Source of the DNA: Takakia lepidozioides | Lineage: Eukaryota > Streptophyta > Takakiopsida > Takakiales > Takakiaceae | DNA: 64,000 nucleotides | Reading direction: 5' to 3' | Assembly: GCA_030704615.1 (NCBI GenBank) | Contig: CM060731.1 | Location: forward strand, 87,958,756-88,022,755 | In this document: one piece after another, positions 11,997 to 24,289 of the stretch | Layout of the letters: each line of letters starts with the position of its first letter | Position numbering within the stretch: the first letter of the stretch is position 1 | The notes under the pieces: generated by a model | Database searches by the model: none | Told to the model about the DNA's origin: nothing | What the model saw: only the letters and a program-made list of their open reading frames with translations | Position numbers and translations under genes: made by a program

Positions 11997-12345
11997 GAAA
12001 TTCGGCGCGAATATCCATACGGCACCCATCCGACTTACCTGCTGGATGGAAATTCGGCGCCGAATTTCCATTATGCGGGATTCGGCTTACGTGCTTGATG
12101 GAAATTCGGCGCCGAATTCCATTCATCCGGTATTCGAATTACCTGCAGGATGGAAATTCGGCGCCGAATCTCGCCACTTACCTGCTGGACGGAAATTCGG
12201 CGCCGAATCTCCATCATCCGGGATTCCACTACCTGCTGGATGGAAATTCGGCGCCGAATCCATTTCCACTACCTGCTGGATGGAATTCGGCGCCGAATTT
12301 CCATCCATCCGGGATTCCACTTACCTGCAGGATGCAAATTCGGCG
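11997..12345. repeat. GGCGCC palindrome array, pair 2
   Basis: The core AAATTCGGCGCCGAATTT, with small deletions, recurs near 12,050, 12,100, 12,152, 12,191, 12,241, 12,281 and 12,333. Spacers of about 20-30 bp contain TTACCTGCAGGATGG or TACCTGCTGGATGG. This is a sister family of the array at 3.13-4.64 kb, with TTC replacing TGC in the arms. Confidence 0.88.
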
Positions 12346-12900
12346 CCGTTTTCCCATCTGTGGAAGTTTTTATGTCGGCCAGTTTTCGGTCTGACCCCCG
12401 ACAAGACTTCCTTTGGGGGGCCCGGATGGAAATTCGGCGCCGAATCTCCGTCCAGGGATGTTCTCTGTCGCACACTCGCCGGCCTCTGCGCCCGAGGCGA
12501 CTTCATCCGGGCGTCCCCTGTTCGATATTCGGTGCCGAATTTCCGTCCGGGGGTTGAAATGTGACGGCCAACTGCAGGCCACTCCCCCCTCCCCGACTGC
12601 ATCCGAACCGCCCCGGATGGAAATTCGGCGCGTTTTTCCATCTGGGGATGTTTTTATGCCGTCCAGTTTTCGGCCTGACCCCCCGACACGACTCCTTTGG
12701 GGGGCCCGGATGGAAATTCGGCGCCGAATCTCCATCCAGGGGATGTTCTCTGTCGCACACACTCCGGCCTCTGCGCCCGAGGCGACTTCATCCGGGCTTC
12801 CTCTGTTGGATATTGGGTGCCGAATTTCCATTCGGGGGTAGTAATGTGACGGCACGGTGCCGGCTTCTCCCCTTCAGCCGTCATCATCCGGACGGCCCCC
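12336..12900. repeat. Two direct copies of a roughly 284 bp unit
   Basis: CCATCTG.GGA.GTTTTTATG begins near 12,350 and again near 12,635. Both units continue through GTTTTCGG.CTGACCCCC, TTTGGGGGGCCCGGATGG, an AAATTCGGCGCCGAAT core, TGTTCTCTGTCGCACAC and GAGGCGACTTCATCCGGGC. Unit spacing is about 284 bp. They sit between the palindrome array and SWIM/MULE copy 2. Confidence 0.85.
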
Positions 12901-13133
12901 ACTTTCTGACTGCATACCGTTGGCAGTTATTGCGCAAAGACCAGGGGCCGCATTCCGGAGACAAGGTTCATTAACACTCTGACTGTGGATTTTTGAGATA
13001 GTTGGCTCCCTGGATTTGGATCAGGCTTCGTCGCTCGGACAAATCGGCATCGCATTCATTCCCATCGCTGCACCCCCTTCTACCAGGGAGCTTCCCCGCA
13101 CGCCATCCTGGCAGTCTTGTGTGCACATCTCCC

Positions 13134-16100
13134 ATGGCGGAAAACCCGAGCGCTACAGTGTACTGCCCTCCTCACGAGCATAGAGCTTCATTTCCGTGCA
13201 GAGGGGACACCTGCCGGGTGATGGAGAAATATCTGTGCGTTCGATACCACCTGAAACCGGGGTCGGTTTTTTTGGAGGAGGAAAGGAAGGACTCAAACGG
13301 CCTTGTTGTCGAGAGTATTGTTGTGCTCCACGATGATTTCGGCGATGGCAGGGAATGGCGAGTTCCACCATCGGACAGCGTCATATACAGGGCTGTTGGG
13401 GACTTCATTTGCCCGCCAAATGCACCGTCTATCCTGGCGCCTTCCACGAAACAATCCGCGAATCAGAGAGTGGGTACCTCAAAGAGAGAAGTCCGCAACG
13501 AAGTAAATCCAGAGCCGAACCCATCCATGAAGACGACGAGAACCGGGTTGTTCACAACCTGTCCGACTCAGACGAGGTCATGGAAGTTCCGAGGTCGTCC
13601 TGGAGATCAGGCAAGTCCTCAATGGACGTCAGTGGAGGAGGGAGTCATATTCCCACGAGCACCGCAGTTCGATCTATTCTAGAAATTCTGCGAGGGCTTC
13701 ACCTGGAGGGACACCGGTCGGAGCTGGCCGGGCTGGACTACAGCAAGTTCGCAATTAAATCGGTTACATGCCTTCCCGCCGACGTCGACGGTAATATCTT
13801 CTTTGAGTTCCCTCCTCGGGCGGACTACTCGAGGGCGTCCGGAATGTTGACAGATATGGATAGAAAACATGACGGTCATCCTTGGTGCGTTACCAAAACC
13901 ACCAGCATGAAGATGCTTGATGGTGTGCGGGTGCGCTACGTTGTTTGTGCGGGCGCGTTGCGTGTTTCTCCCCAACTTGCTTCCACTTTAAATCCAGAGG
14001 TCACAGGAACGAGACCGATTGGACAGGCACAGCTCACCAACCATTTCGAGCTCAGGAGAAGGTTCCGAACTCCACATTTAAGTGTGCGCATTGCAAAGAA
14101 CCACCACACTGCATGTCTGTTTGTAATGCCAAGCAGTTCTATGTGTTGCACCGTTTCCCTGACCTCACCGAGCTTGCATACACGTTGGTTCCCATTGTCA
14201 CAAATTGGCGAGGGGGAACTCGCGGGAGGCTGCCCACGAAGCAGAGCAGCTCGTTCAGGAGGAGGTTAAGTTGAGACCGGGTGCCAAACCCAAACAGATA
14301 CAGCTCCAAGCCGCCCATAAGATGGCATTGGCCAGAATTATGTCGGAAGACGGCTCCGATAGAGTTCCTCTCGACGAGAAGGAAATGGAGGCATTGCTGG
14401 AGTCGGTGTCCCACGTATGTTCACCGAATGTCCGAAACCACATTGTCTCATGCAAACAGAAAATTGGGCGTGGCTCGGATATGCACTCCATTCTGGAGGT
14501 GAAGCGACGATGTGGATATGACTACATTCATGGAAGTAGGTTTCCAGGACAAGGGACTGAGGCAGATCGTTGTTTCGTATTCAAAATGTCCACGTGTGGA
14601 CCTGGCATGGCGTCGAACTGGTCGACAGGATGACGAGTGGGAACTTGTCAAACAGTTGGGTCATGTTCGACCATATCAAGCGAATTACAAATCACCAGTG
14701 GGTGACAATGGGTGCACATGTCTACGACACCCACTGCAGGATGCTAATGACAATTGCTATTTGAGATGAAAGGAGAGGACACACAATCGGAGATGCTTCT
14801 TTGGCAGGGAATAAACGAACAGATGGCCAAGGCGGGATTGCCCCTCCCAATTTCCGTGGTTTCATGGCGGACAACGCACAAGCAAATTGGGCTGCCATCC
14901 GAAGGGTGTACGGGCAAGACCCCAATGTTCCCATGGAAGGCAAGGAGAGATCTTGTGGGTTCCATTTTCTGCAGAGCCTTTCGCAGTACACAACCAGGCT
15001 CGTGGCGCCAGATTTCAGAGAGGAGCACCGTTCCATGTGCCTTGCGTGGAAGCGCGCTCCCACCTTGGATGATGCAGAGACACAGTTTGCATGCATACGG
15101 GCTTGGTGGACATCGTCAGGTGCTGTAAGGAAATCAGACGAAGGAGCAATGGTCAGTTGGCTAGCATGGTGGCATTATCGTTTCCTCCAGTTCGGCGACT
15201 ATATGCGGGAGGTGAGTTGCACGAATTCGCGTCCCGTTGGATATTATTCTTGGCCATATTTGTAACTTGCTTGTAACCTCAACATGTGCTTGTGCAGGAA
15301 ATGTGTCTCGACTCCGACACCGACATGCCCACGACAAACATGGCCGAATCAGTGCACTCTTCCTGGCGTGCCTCCTCTGCGGCGCATCTGGTGGACATCC
15401 TCACTGCCACACGGAGGACATTGTGAGGTCAATTATGCAGCAATGCAGGTACAACGAGTTCTTGAAAGGGAAACAGTGGGGCTTGGGGCCGGACAGGCAG
15501 GAAATGCTGATGCGGACTGCCTCCAGATCGAAGAATCCTCGGAAGTGGGCGGCGGCCTTGCGAGAGGGCCTTCGGGACACGCCATTGCTGCGAAGAGGCC
15601 AACATTTGGAAGGAGATGTTCATACCCGTCCAGTGAGACGAAGACTTGACGAGGCACCTGGCGGAGAAGAGGATTCATGGCGAGCTGACAAGATATTCGC
15701 ACGCTCCCTCGTGGTCCGGTGATGTTGTCCGAGGAGGTCTCGTCGAGCACCGGAAGTCCTGCACGTTCAAGATCGCCATCTCCTTTGAGCACAGGGCGCG
15801 TGCCCCGGCAACATAACGAGCCATCTGTAGTAAAGCAATACAACATTCCCATTGTGGAGACAAGAGTGTCGGAGTCACAGTGGAGAATTGCGAGGACATT
15901 GCCGGCATTTCGAGGGAAGTGTTGCGCCATCCGGGTGGATACGAGAGCACGCTGTGGTGAGATGATTCGGAGGAACCCACACGGTGCTGTACCTGCACCT
16001 TGTTTCAGCGGCAGATTTTTGACTCCCACATTTGCTCACGCCACAACGCAGACATTTTGGTTCTGTAGGCACGACATAATGACCTGTGTATTTGGCAAGC

Positions 16101-16714
16101 CCAAGTACGGGATTCAGGGAATGCCGGAGCCTCCGGGCGTCTGGCCTGTTGCACCGGGTTGCAGCCTCTCTCAGAATGAGGCGGATGCTCTATCTGCAGC
16201 AGGATTTCGAATGGTGCAACGCACAGACATCCCGGCCCACGCATTTCCGGTTCCTCAGACCCAGCCATTGCAGACTGCTCGGTCCAGTAGAGACGGATTG
16301 GACAATTCTGCACATCCCACAATGCGATTCGGAAGAGTGAAGAGACGACACCCTCCCAACAAGTTGAATGAGACTCGGATTGCCAATGCTCTTGGGATGG
16401 CTTGCACTATTCAGAGCTCCGTGGACGTACCCCCACCCGGCCTTGGGCGTGTGTATCGGATGGCAACGGCCGGCTCGGCTGTACGCGACGATGTATACAC
16501 AATTACGATTGGAGTGGAGCCGACTTGCAACTGTACGGACTTCTCGTTGATGGAAGCAAAGAAGGGTTCGAAGTATTATCCGTGCAAGCATCTGTATTAC
16601 ATTTACCTGAAGAGGTTGAGGATGAACGTGACTATTGATGACTTTATTCATGCACCGGCGTTGAGCGTGAACGAGCTGCACAAACTCCTCCTTAGGGATT
16701 CCAGAAATCATTGA
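13134..16714 (+). pseudogene. MULE-like transposase with C-terminal SWIM zinc finger, copy 2
   Basis: The start ATG at 13134 (MAENPSATVYCPP) is chosen because copies 1 and 3 begin at the same point. Domain order: N-terminal region with LEEERKDSNG and WRVPPSD; a Cys/His region (CAHCKEPPHC, then a His-containing strand); a MULE-like DDE segment with HIKRITNHQW, GFMADNAQANW and CGFHFLQSL. An intron follows (donor GTGAGT near 15,210, acceptor CAG near 15,299), then a second exon ending with SWIM ligands C-N-C-TDF ... PCKH at about 16,525-16,595. SWIM fingers (CxCx(n)CxH) are typical of MULE transposases and their FAR1/MUG relatives. At least five frameshifts interrupt it upstream of 15,719, while the last 331 codons are open. 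It is divergent from ParB-like copy B. Confidence 0.7.
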
Positions 16715-16869
16715 TGGGGCAAACGGAATCCTCCATATGGATATTTTCAAATGCATTTTGCTGTATCAGACTTTTTTTTGCAGTGTAATGAAATGCACCC
16801 CAAAACTCCTGGAATGAGGCAATATTCCATTCAAACTGAGATCCAACAGAAGCAGTTGTGGGGCCATTT

Positions 16870-17100
16870 CTGGAAAAAGGCGCCGAATTTCTCTTTTTGG
16901 GGCCGAAAACTCGCTAAGTCCCAACATGCACTGGTACCTGTGTTTGGAAAATGGCGCGAATTTCTCTTTTGGGGCCGAAAACTGGCTAAGTCCCAACATG
17001 CACTGGTACCGTGTTGGAAAAATGGCGCCGAATTTCTCTTTTTTGGGCCGAAAACTGGCTAAGTCCGAACATGCACTGGAAAAATGGCGCCGAATTACCT
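16870..17100. repeat. Short tandem repeat downstream of copy 2
   Basis: Four imperfect units of about 65-70 bp contain GGGCCGAAAACTGGCTAAGT and AACATGCACTGG, followed by GGCGCCGAATT. They share motifs with the intronic 94 bp repeat at 9.6-10.1 kb, so both ends of pair 2 carry the same repeat vocabulary. The 16,715-17,460 interval otherwise holds no gene. Confidence 0.75.
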
Positions 17101-17392
17101 GTCATGAGGGGACCTATAGCCGCGAATTCGGCACCATTTTTCGCCAGAGAGACCTATTGCCGCGAAATACGTCGCCGTTTTTTCAGGTTACGGACCCTAT
17201 TACCGCGAAATTCGGGCCATTTGCACATGTCGCTGGGAATTGGCATGAGCGGAAGACGAAATATCATGAGCACAACTGTCAAAAGTGCAATTTTCCCTTC
17301 AAGGGGCCGAATAATATATTTGTTTTTCTGACACATTGCATTAAATTATTGTTTTTTATTGTTTTTTATTTTCGAAATTTGTACTTCTGCTC

Positions 17393-17465
17393 ATGAAAAC
17401 CGATTGTGTTACTACTCTGCTCATGCCGCTCATGCCGCTCATGCCGCTCATGCTCATGAAATAGC
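17393..17465. repeat. Inverted minisatellite, right member
   Basis: CTGCTCATGCCGCTCATG units end in GCTCATGAAATAGC. This is the reverse complement of the left member at 7113-7173. Immediately to the right, Ty3 integrase coding sequence begins. The two members bracket pair 2 (10.3 kb). Confidence 0.6.
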
Positions 17466-18660
17466 AAACCTCAGTTATGGAAAGGAGCAGAGAAAGAGAA
17501 TTGCTATCAAGGCTATGGTAGGGAGCAGAATGTATAAGCTAGGACCAGATGGAGTGCTGAAGCGATGCTTATACCACCATGAAGTTAATAAAGTTCTGGA
17601 GGAAGTTCATAAAGGAGTGGCAGGAGGTCATTTTGGAGAAGAGACTACCAGTAGGAAGATACTACATGCAGGTTACTGGTGGCCTACTTTGTTCAAAGAT
17701 GTACACAAGTATTGTCAGAGTTGTGATGAATGTCAGAGACTAGGACCTTTGCAGAGATCTGGGAAGATGTCTTTGCATCCTACAATGCCTACGGAACCAT
17801 TTCAGAAATAGGGACTAGACTTTGTTGGACCAATTAACCCACCAGCCAAGAATACACAGAACAGGTACATAATTACAGCCACTGATTATACTACGAAGTG
17901 GGTGGAAGCTAAAGCTTTGAGGGACAACACAGCCAAGTCCACAGCAAGGTTCCTGTATGAGAACATACTTACACGATTTGGCTGTCCCTTGGAATTTATC
18001 AGTGATCAGGGAAGTCACTTCATTAATGAGACCATTGAATTATTGACTAAAGAGTTCATGATTGTGCATAGGAAGAGTACAACATATTACCCATAGGGTA
18101 ATGGACAGGCAGAGGCTACCAACAAAATATTATGTACTATCTTGGCTAAGATAGTCAATGCAAACAGAACGGATTGGGATATAAAGCTGCTGACAGCTTT
18201 GTGGTCATACAGGACTTCATATAAAGTCACCACTAAGTATACACCATTCCAATTAGTTTATGGTATGGAAGCTTTACTTCCAGTGGAATTCCTGTTACCT
18301 ACCATGAGAACGGAATGGGGAAAAAGAATGGAATTGCAAGATTCAATTAAGGTCAGGAAACATGAATTATACCATGTGGAAGAAGTACGTGCTGATGCAG
18401 CTGATAACATGACCAGAATTCAGATGAAGAGAAAGGAACAGTTTGATGAAGGCAAGATAAAGACTTTTAAGACGGGAGATTTGGTTCTCTGGTTGCAGAA
18501 GAAGGGAAAGATTAAAGCTTCTAAGCTTAAATCACCATGGAAAGGACCTTATGTCATACAAAAGATGTATGATAACAACACCGCTATGTTATAAATCATA
18601 ACAAAGAGATGCTGGGAAGAGTCAATGCCAATAAGTTGAAGGGGTACAATGGTATCCATG
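17466..18660 (+). pseudogene. Ty3-type retrotransposon integrase (5'-truncated pol)
   Basis: The fragment contains the HHCC zinc-binding region (HHEVNKVLEEVHKG ... GGH ... CQSCDEC). The integrase core follows, with D in ATDYTTKW, D in FISDQGSHF and E in GNGQAEATN, then a basic C-terminal region ending VNANKLKGY. TAG codons stand at 17,809-17,811, where Trp is expected, and at 18,094-18,096, where Gln is expected. A one-base deletion lies near 18,592. Upstream pol domains are absent; matching RT-RNase H sequence is at 37.2-39.0 kb. Confidence 0.9.
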
Positions 18661-18787
18661 ACAAACCATTGCAGCATGATTTGCATGTTGAAACGCAAAA
18701 GCAGTCACGGGCTGCGCCAGTGATACCAACGGAGTATGGAGCACTTGTCGCTAGGCCGAGCATATATGACCAGGGCGGGCAGAACAA

Positions 18788-19125
18788 GCGCGACACAGCC
18801 TATCACAACCCATCATGGCGCGACACAGCCTATCCCAGCCCATCACGGCGCGACACAGCCTATCACAGCCCATCAAGGCGCGACACAGCCTATCACAGCC
18901 CATCAAGGCGCGACACAGCCTATTACAGCCCATCACGGTGCAACACAGCCTATCATAGCCCAGCACGGCGCCACACAGCCTATCACAGCCCAGCACGGCG
19001 CAATATAGCCTATCACAACCTACCACCGCGTGTCACAGCCTATCACAGCTTACCACAGTGCAACACAGCCTATCACAGCGTACCACAGTATGACACAGCC
19101 TGTCACAGCTCAACACAGCCTACTA
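18788..19125. repeat. 30 bp minisatellite, about 11 units
   Basis: Units of the form CGACACAGCCTATCACAGCC plus about 10 bp repeat with a period of 30, so in one frame they read as a 10-residue repeat (RDTAYHSPSR). The sequence directly follows the integrase end and precedes the long 3' ORF. Related CACAGCC-rich sequence lies inside the 3' LTR. From 19,126 to 19,618 I see no further feature. Confidence 0.9.
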
Positions 19126-19618
19126 GGGTTACACAATCCATAGAATCAGTGACAGGTGGATGCATGATAACTTCAAGGAAATGGCCGGCGGAAGAAAGGA
19201 CGGAAGCCAGTTTAGAAAGGGACATGTGGAAGTCAGGGCGCGACACACAGCTGAGAAGGAAGTGCAAGAACAGGTGTCATCAAGAAAGAGGACAATAATG
19301 GCCGTCAAAGTACCTACTTAGCACGTCAATTCGGATGAATGGCGGGTCCATTAATGAATACGGAAAAAGGGCAACGGAACAAACGGCAAGTACAGAAAAG
19401 CAAAATTCTTGTCACATGTGTTATCCTAGTGGACAGTCCAGCAGGGAAAGTCCACTAAAGAAAATTAAATCTAAAATCCAGTCACAGCGGTTACAGCCAA
19501 TCAAAAGCCAGAAAAAAGATCAAGAAATTGGAGGGAATTTAAGCGCAAGAGTCGGCGTCGTTCTAAGTAACGGGCGTCTCGACGGGACAAACCATCAATG
19601 CTATAGCTTTGAAGCTCT

Positions 19619-22600
19619 ATGGAGGAACTAACAAACTATACGCTCGCAATATTACTTACGCAGTGGCATAGGGACGGAAGAACAGAGCGGATCTTTTCTC
19701 TTAATCGATGCTTGCAAGCCCCGCATGCTTACAAGAAATTACCCATAGCTTTTTGTGGCAACCATACGTTTATGCTTTGTGCCCTGCAGGCATTTCTTCA
19801 ATTGTTACAGCCAAAACCTTTCTGTGGGTCTAGAATGAAGAGAGTGAGAGGAATGGAAGAAATCAGGGTGAAGAGCACCACAATCCTGCATAAACAAACG
19901 ATTGCTACTCCACAGGCGGTACAGTTATTGAAGGAGCTGCGATTGGAAGGATTGCAAAGCAAAGATTGGACATTGCACCATAGACAGTACATGTTACAAT
20001 TCTTGCAGAACTTTGAGCCTAGGACAAGAGCAACAATGGTGAAGGGAGTTGAATTAGAAATTACTCCCCTATACCTACAGCAATTGTTTGAATTGCCATC
20101 AGGTCAGATGCATGTGGAGGAGCACAGGGCAAGACTGCAAATAGGGGACTTATTCCAACAAGGGAGTTTCTTTAAAACTCAGGGTTATGCTTGTACCAAG
20201 GCCGTCTACCCAGGGCTAAAGGAGGTAGGCCAGGTATTGAACGTTCTGTTTGCCATGAAACAAAACCAACAGTATTTGAGCAGATCCTTCACAGAGGAAA
20301 TACTCAAAGCCCTGAGAGGAGAAGAGGTAGCATGGGCGGACATAATGTACAACGCACTGGTAGAGGAGATGAAAAGATTACAGGGCACTGCCGCAAAGTT
20401 TCCTATCATAGTGTATGGCCCAATCATTGCTCCAATAATTCTTGATTCTTGCATACTTGATGCTCGGGAAAGAAAAGAGATGGGAGTGTTTGAGACTGAA
20501 ACCACTGCAATGGAAGAGCAAGGCTCTTCACACAGTGAGGGTGGACTGGCAGGGCAACCCCAGACTAAGAGACAGAGGCGGGGAAAGACTGTAGTGGCGG
20601 ATCCACTGGCTTCACGAAAACCGCACGATAGTGTTTCCCAAGCTCTTGTGCAGGAAGGGGCACAACAGCACAGAGAACTGCTATTATTGGAAGCAGGACC
20701 TTCAGAGAGGGAAGAGGAAGTTACTTCAGTATCACAGCCATCACAGTCAGATGATCGGCTTGTCACAGAGTTACCACAAGTTGTCCATGCAGTTCCACTA
20801 GAAATAATTGATTTGGAGAAAGAAGGGTTAGATATTCCCACTACAGAACAGGTGGTGGCAGAAATTGAGAAGGGGGACCTTCTCTATGAATATTCTGGTC
20901 TGGTCAGAGAAACAGTGATTCCGGAGGTGCAACGGTTGTCCAGGGGAAACCCTGCGGTGCATATAATACACACACTTGTGACGGAGGTACCATAGGTAGA
21001 ATGTCAAGACACTGCAGCACCGGTGACGGATGAAGTGGTTCAGGAAGAAAATCTGGTGGGGCAATGGCCTGAGTGGTTCGTGAGGCATCACACTATTGAG
21101 GATCAGGGAGAACAGCAGCAAGCTCACCATGATGACCCTCAACAGGCCATGCTTATGAGTTCCATAAGCAGGACACTTAATTTGTTGGGCACTTATGTCA
21201 AATCCTATGTTCCAACTACCCAATTGGCAGCTTTGAGGGAGGAACTCAGAAAGGAGTTTGAGGCTTGACTTGCCACTGAGTGTGCAAACAAGGTCGATGA
21301 AGAGGTCACTCTCAAGATGCAGCAAGACATAGAGAGTACAGAAGCGGCTTTAAAATTGGCCAAGGAACAATTGATTGAGGCAGGCCTCGCGCAAGACCAG
21401 TTGCACGAAGCACATAAGCAACAGCTATACCAAATGCAGGTGAAGCATGAAAGCAAGTTGCAAGAAGTGAATGCACTACATACGGAGTTGCAAACAGTGC
21501 ATGACAGGATGGCCATACAATGTGCTACACTCACAACTATGCTTGACCAAGCTACAATAGAAATAAACAGTCAAGTGGAAAGATGTACGAAGGCAGAAGC
21601 AGAGAATGTTGAGCAAGTGAAACTCATTGTCGATATGAAGAATACAATCTGTCGCAATGAGAATACTTTCAAGCAATATAGGCAGGTTGAAGCTGACCAA
21701 GAGAGGTACATCCTGGAGTTGCAACAAACGCTCATGGTAAATAGAAATGAACTCTCTGTGGCTAACAAGGCTTGGAAGGAAGCCAATAATCTGGCTGCTG
21801 CCTATGCGAGTTTGGTTGAACCTCATGCGAAGCGCATGGAGGCTTTACAGCAGCAGATAGATGTGTACAGGCTCACAGAGGAGCAGACTCTAAGGGGTAC
21901 CACAAGCAACTTGGTGGATAACCACCTTATGCAGGTCTGGTTAGCACAAGGGCCAGTGGAGGGCAAAGCACCACGAAAGCTCACCCAAAGCGAGATGAAT
22001 GAGCTCAGACTGCAAATGCAGAACATTGCCACAACTACTATAGACAATGTCTATAGTAGGATAACGGAGTTACAGGAGGATGTAGACGGCCTGCAGACTC
22101 AAGTGGAGGACCTCACTTCAAATATCGACAAGAGAGTCTGTGTACCTGAGGAACAGCTAATGGCTTCTTATTTACAAGCGAGAACTTTGGCTTTTCAGTC
22201 TTCTTCATAGGGGGTGCAAGAGATGCCAATGGTAAAAGAGCCAGTGCCACCAACACCACAACAAGTCACTGTGCCAGTAGCTGACCATGTTGTTACTACA
22301 GCCACACCACAGCCACCACAGCCTGAGGTATGGGGGAATGCTGCTTTTAACCCACCTAAAACTCCAGCTGCACGGGAGTACAATCGGGCTATGATTATGC
22401 CCTTCAACCAAATTCCCATTGTATTGGATTTGGCTTGGAAGGAATTTAGTCCTCCGCAGTCGTTGGCACATTACTATCAAATCATGCGCATTTGGCTGCC
22501 AGTGGCAACTAGGACTAAAGTTCTTCCGAACAATCGACCAATTGAGGATCATCACTTTGCGCAGTACTGGCATGAGGCAAGTACCATGTTGAAGGAATTA

Positions 22601-23392
22601 ATTGCCTTCCAAGTTGTACATGGATTCATTTATACCAAGACCAAAGAGGTAGCAAGTATTGTCATGGGCTGCGGGTTATACTACGCTGCTTGTTTTCTGG
22701 TACGTTATCACATTGAGCAGCAGAAGATACAAACGCGCTTTCTGAGTTATTCCAGTGGGGATCATTGGGTCTTACCTTCAGTACCACCTCATATGTACCT
22801 ATATGAGGCAAAAGTTATGATGCAAAAGGATTCTCAGATTCGTTCATGGTTTCATGCGGCCTGGAACAATTTGTCAACACAGAAATTCGGGCCTGACGAT
22901 ATTTTCTTTAAGGGACATGAGGCATGGAAATATTTGCACAATTCACAAGTCATTGGTACACCACTCACCTGGACAGACAAGGAGCTCAGGGTCTTCACCA
23001 ATTTTGCAATTCAGCGCTTACAACAAGTTTTACAGTTTAAACTTCCAGACATGGTGGGAAAACATTGTATGCCCCAGAGAATTCCAGTTAAAGTTCGACA
23101 GTTAAAACACCTCAGGGGGGACGAGGATTCTGATACAACTGTTTCTTCAGCGGACTCTTTTGACATGGCAGAGGACTATGCAATTCAGATGGCAGAGAAG
23201 AAGCGACGGGGGTCTCCTATGCCTGAAAGATTACCTCGATATCAGCCTCCAGAGGGACTGACATATCCAAGTAGTGTTCAATCATCTCCCTCAACCAGTG
23301 ACAGAACACGGGCTCGCACACGGAGTCCTTCACGAGACTCTAACCGTCAGAAGGGTGCTCGCTCACAAAGGGTTACAAATCCCAAACAGTAA
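19619..23392 (+). pseudogene. Long 3' ORF of the Ty3 element, function unknown
   Basis: One reading frame of 1,258 codons is broken only by TAG at 20,993, TGA at 21,266 and TAG at 22,208. The N-terminal third contains GVELEITPLYLQQLF and EVAWADIMYNALVEEMKRL. These resemble, loosely, the helical region of Athila-type or plant-mobile-domain proteins. The middle (21.3-22.2 kb) is strongly coiled-coil, rich in Q, E, A and L. The last 390 codons form a folded-looking region (LAHYYQIMRIWLP, GCGLYYAACFLVRYHIEQQ) with an Arg/Ser-rich tail. It lies between integrase and the polypurine tract, the position of env-like or additional ORFs in plant Ty3 elements. No signal peptide or transmembrane segment is obvious, so an envelope function is not supported. 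Confidence 0.65.
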
Positions 23393-23413
23393 ACCGTGAG
23401 GACACGGCTTTTT

Positions 23414-23430
23414 GAGAGGGGAAGGGGTAA
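23414..23430 (+). other. Polypurine tract
   Basis: GAGAGGGGAAGGGGTAA lies immediately 5' of the TG that starts the 3' LTR. This is the normal plus-strand primer position for LTR retrotransposons. Confidence 0.75.
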
Positions 23431-24207
23431 TGTTAGAGGACTGTCTGGGACTTAGACACTTTTACGGGATCTGTGGGATACCCTTAATTTTTGCACAGAC
23501 TGAGACCAACAGGAGCCTTAGGGGTGACAGCAGCGCACTTTAGGGGGGGGTTACACAGCCTGTCACAACCAACACGGCCCGTCACAGTCCGACACAGCCC
23601 GTCACAGCCAACACAACCCGTCACTGCCATCACAGCCCGTCACAGTCCGACACAGCCGACACAGCCAGACACAGCCCAACACAGCCCAACACAGTCGCAC
23701 AGCCAGTCACAGTTTCACACAGCCAGTCACAGCTTGACACAGCTGTCACGACCATAGGGAACGGATAGCAGGACAGGGAACGACTGTGGGGAACAACATC
23801 TGCGAATGGAACATGTTAGTTCACGGATGACGGTTAGTGAGGGAAACGGTTAGAACAACGGGTAGGAAGATAAAGCCAGGAGCGAGGACTGGAAAAGGAT
23901 CACTTCTTGGGGGGACATGAAGCAGAAAACGCATCTCTGAGCAGAGGAGGGAGAGCACGAAGAAGGAGGAGAACGATCTGTTGATGCTTGATGAATGCAA
24001 GCAGTAGAGTTGTAATGTAGAGCAGATTAGAGACTCCATGGCTTCAGCCTGATACTTGATAGATATTAATCTGATACATACTTCCTACTCACACTGTGTA
24101 GAGAGATATGAGTGAAGTTGTGGAATGAATGGATGAATTGATGGAATCCGATAGATTGCTGAAGCAAACTGATACTTAAATACCAACAGTAAGGTAACTA
24201 GCTAACA
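23431..24207 (+). mobile_element. 3' LTR of the Ty3 element
   Basis: The 777 bp segment begins TGTTAGAGGACTG and ends CTAACA, giving a 6 bp terminal inverted repeat TGTTAG/CTAACA with canonical TG...CA ends. It follows the polypurine tract. An internal region at 23,550-23,750 is rich in CACAGCC repeats. No matching 5' LTR is in the window, so the element is a 3' fragment. Bases 24,208-24,290 show nothing else. Confidence 0.72.
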
Positions 24208-24289
24208 TGAATGCGGAAGGAAAACAAATAGGAAATACCCCCATGATACACTAGCTGTAGGTCATGACTGATTTTTCTGAGCGGGCTGA

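Noticed and set aside
3130-12345. Canonical bacterial parS sites
   Set aside because: The classic parS consensus was not seen. The palindromes here are different sequences, so only an analogy can be proposed.
18751-19026. Cys-rich tandem repeat protein on the minus strand
   Set aside because: It is the complement of the 30 bp minisatellite; the repeated CDRLC pattern is a by-product of the repeat.
19619-23392. Retroviral-type envelope gene
   Set aside because: No signal peptide, cleavage site or membrane anchor is visible. Position alone is not enough.
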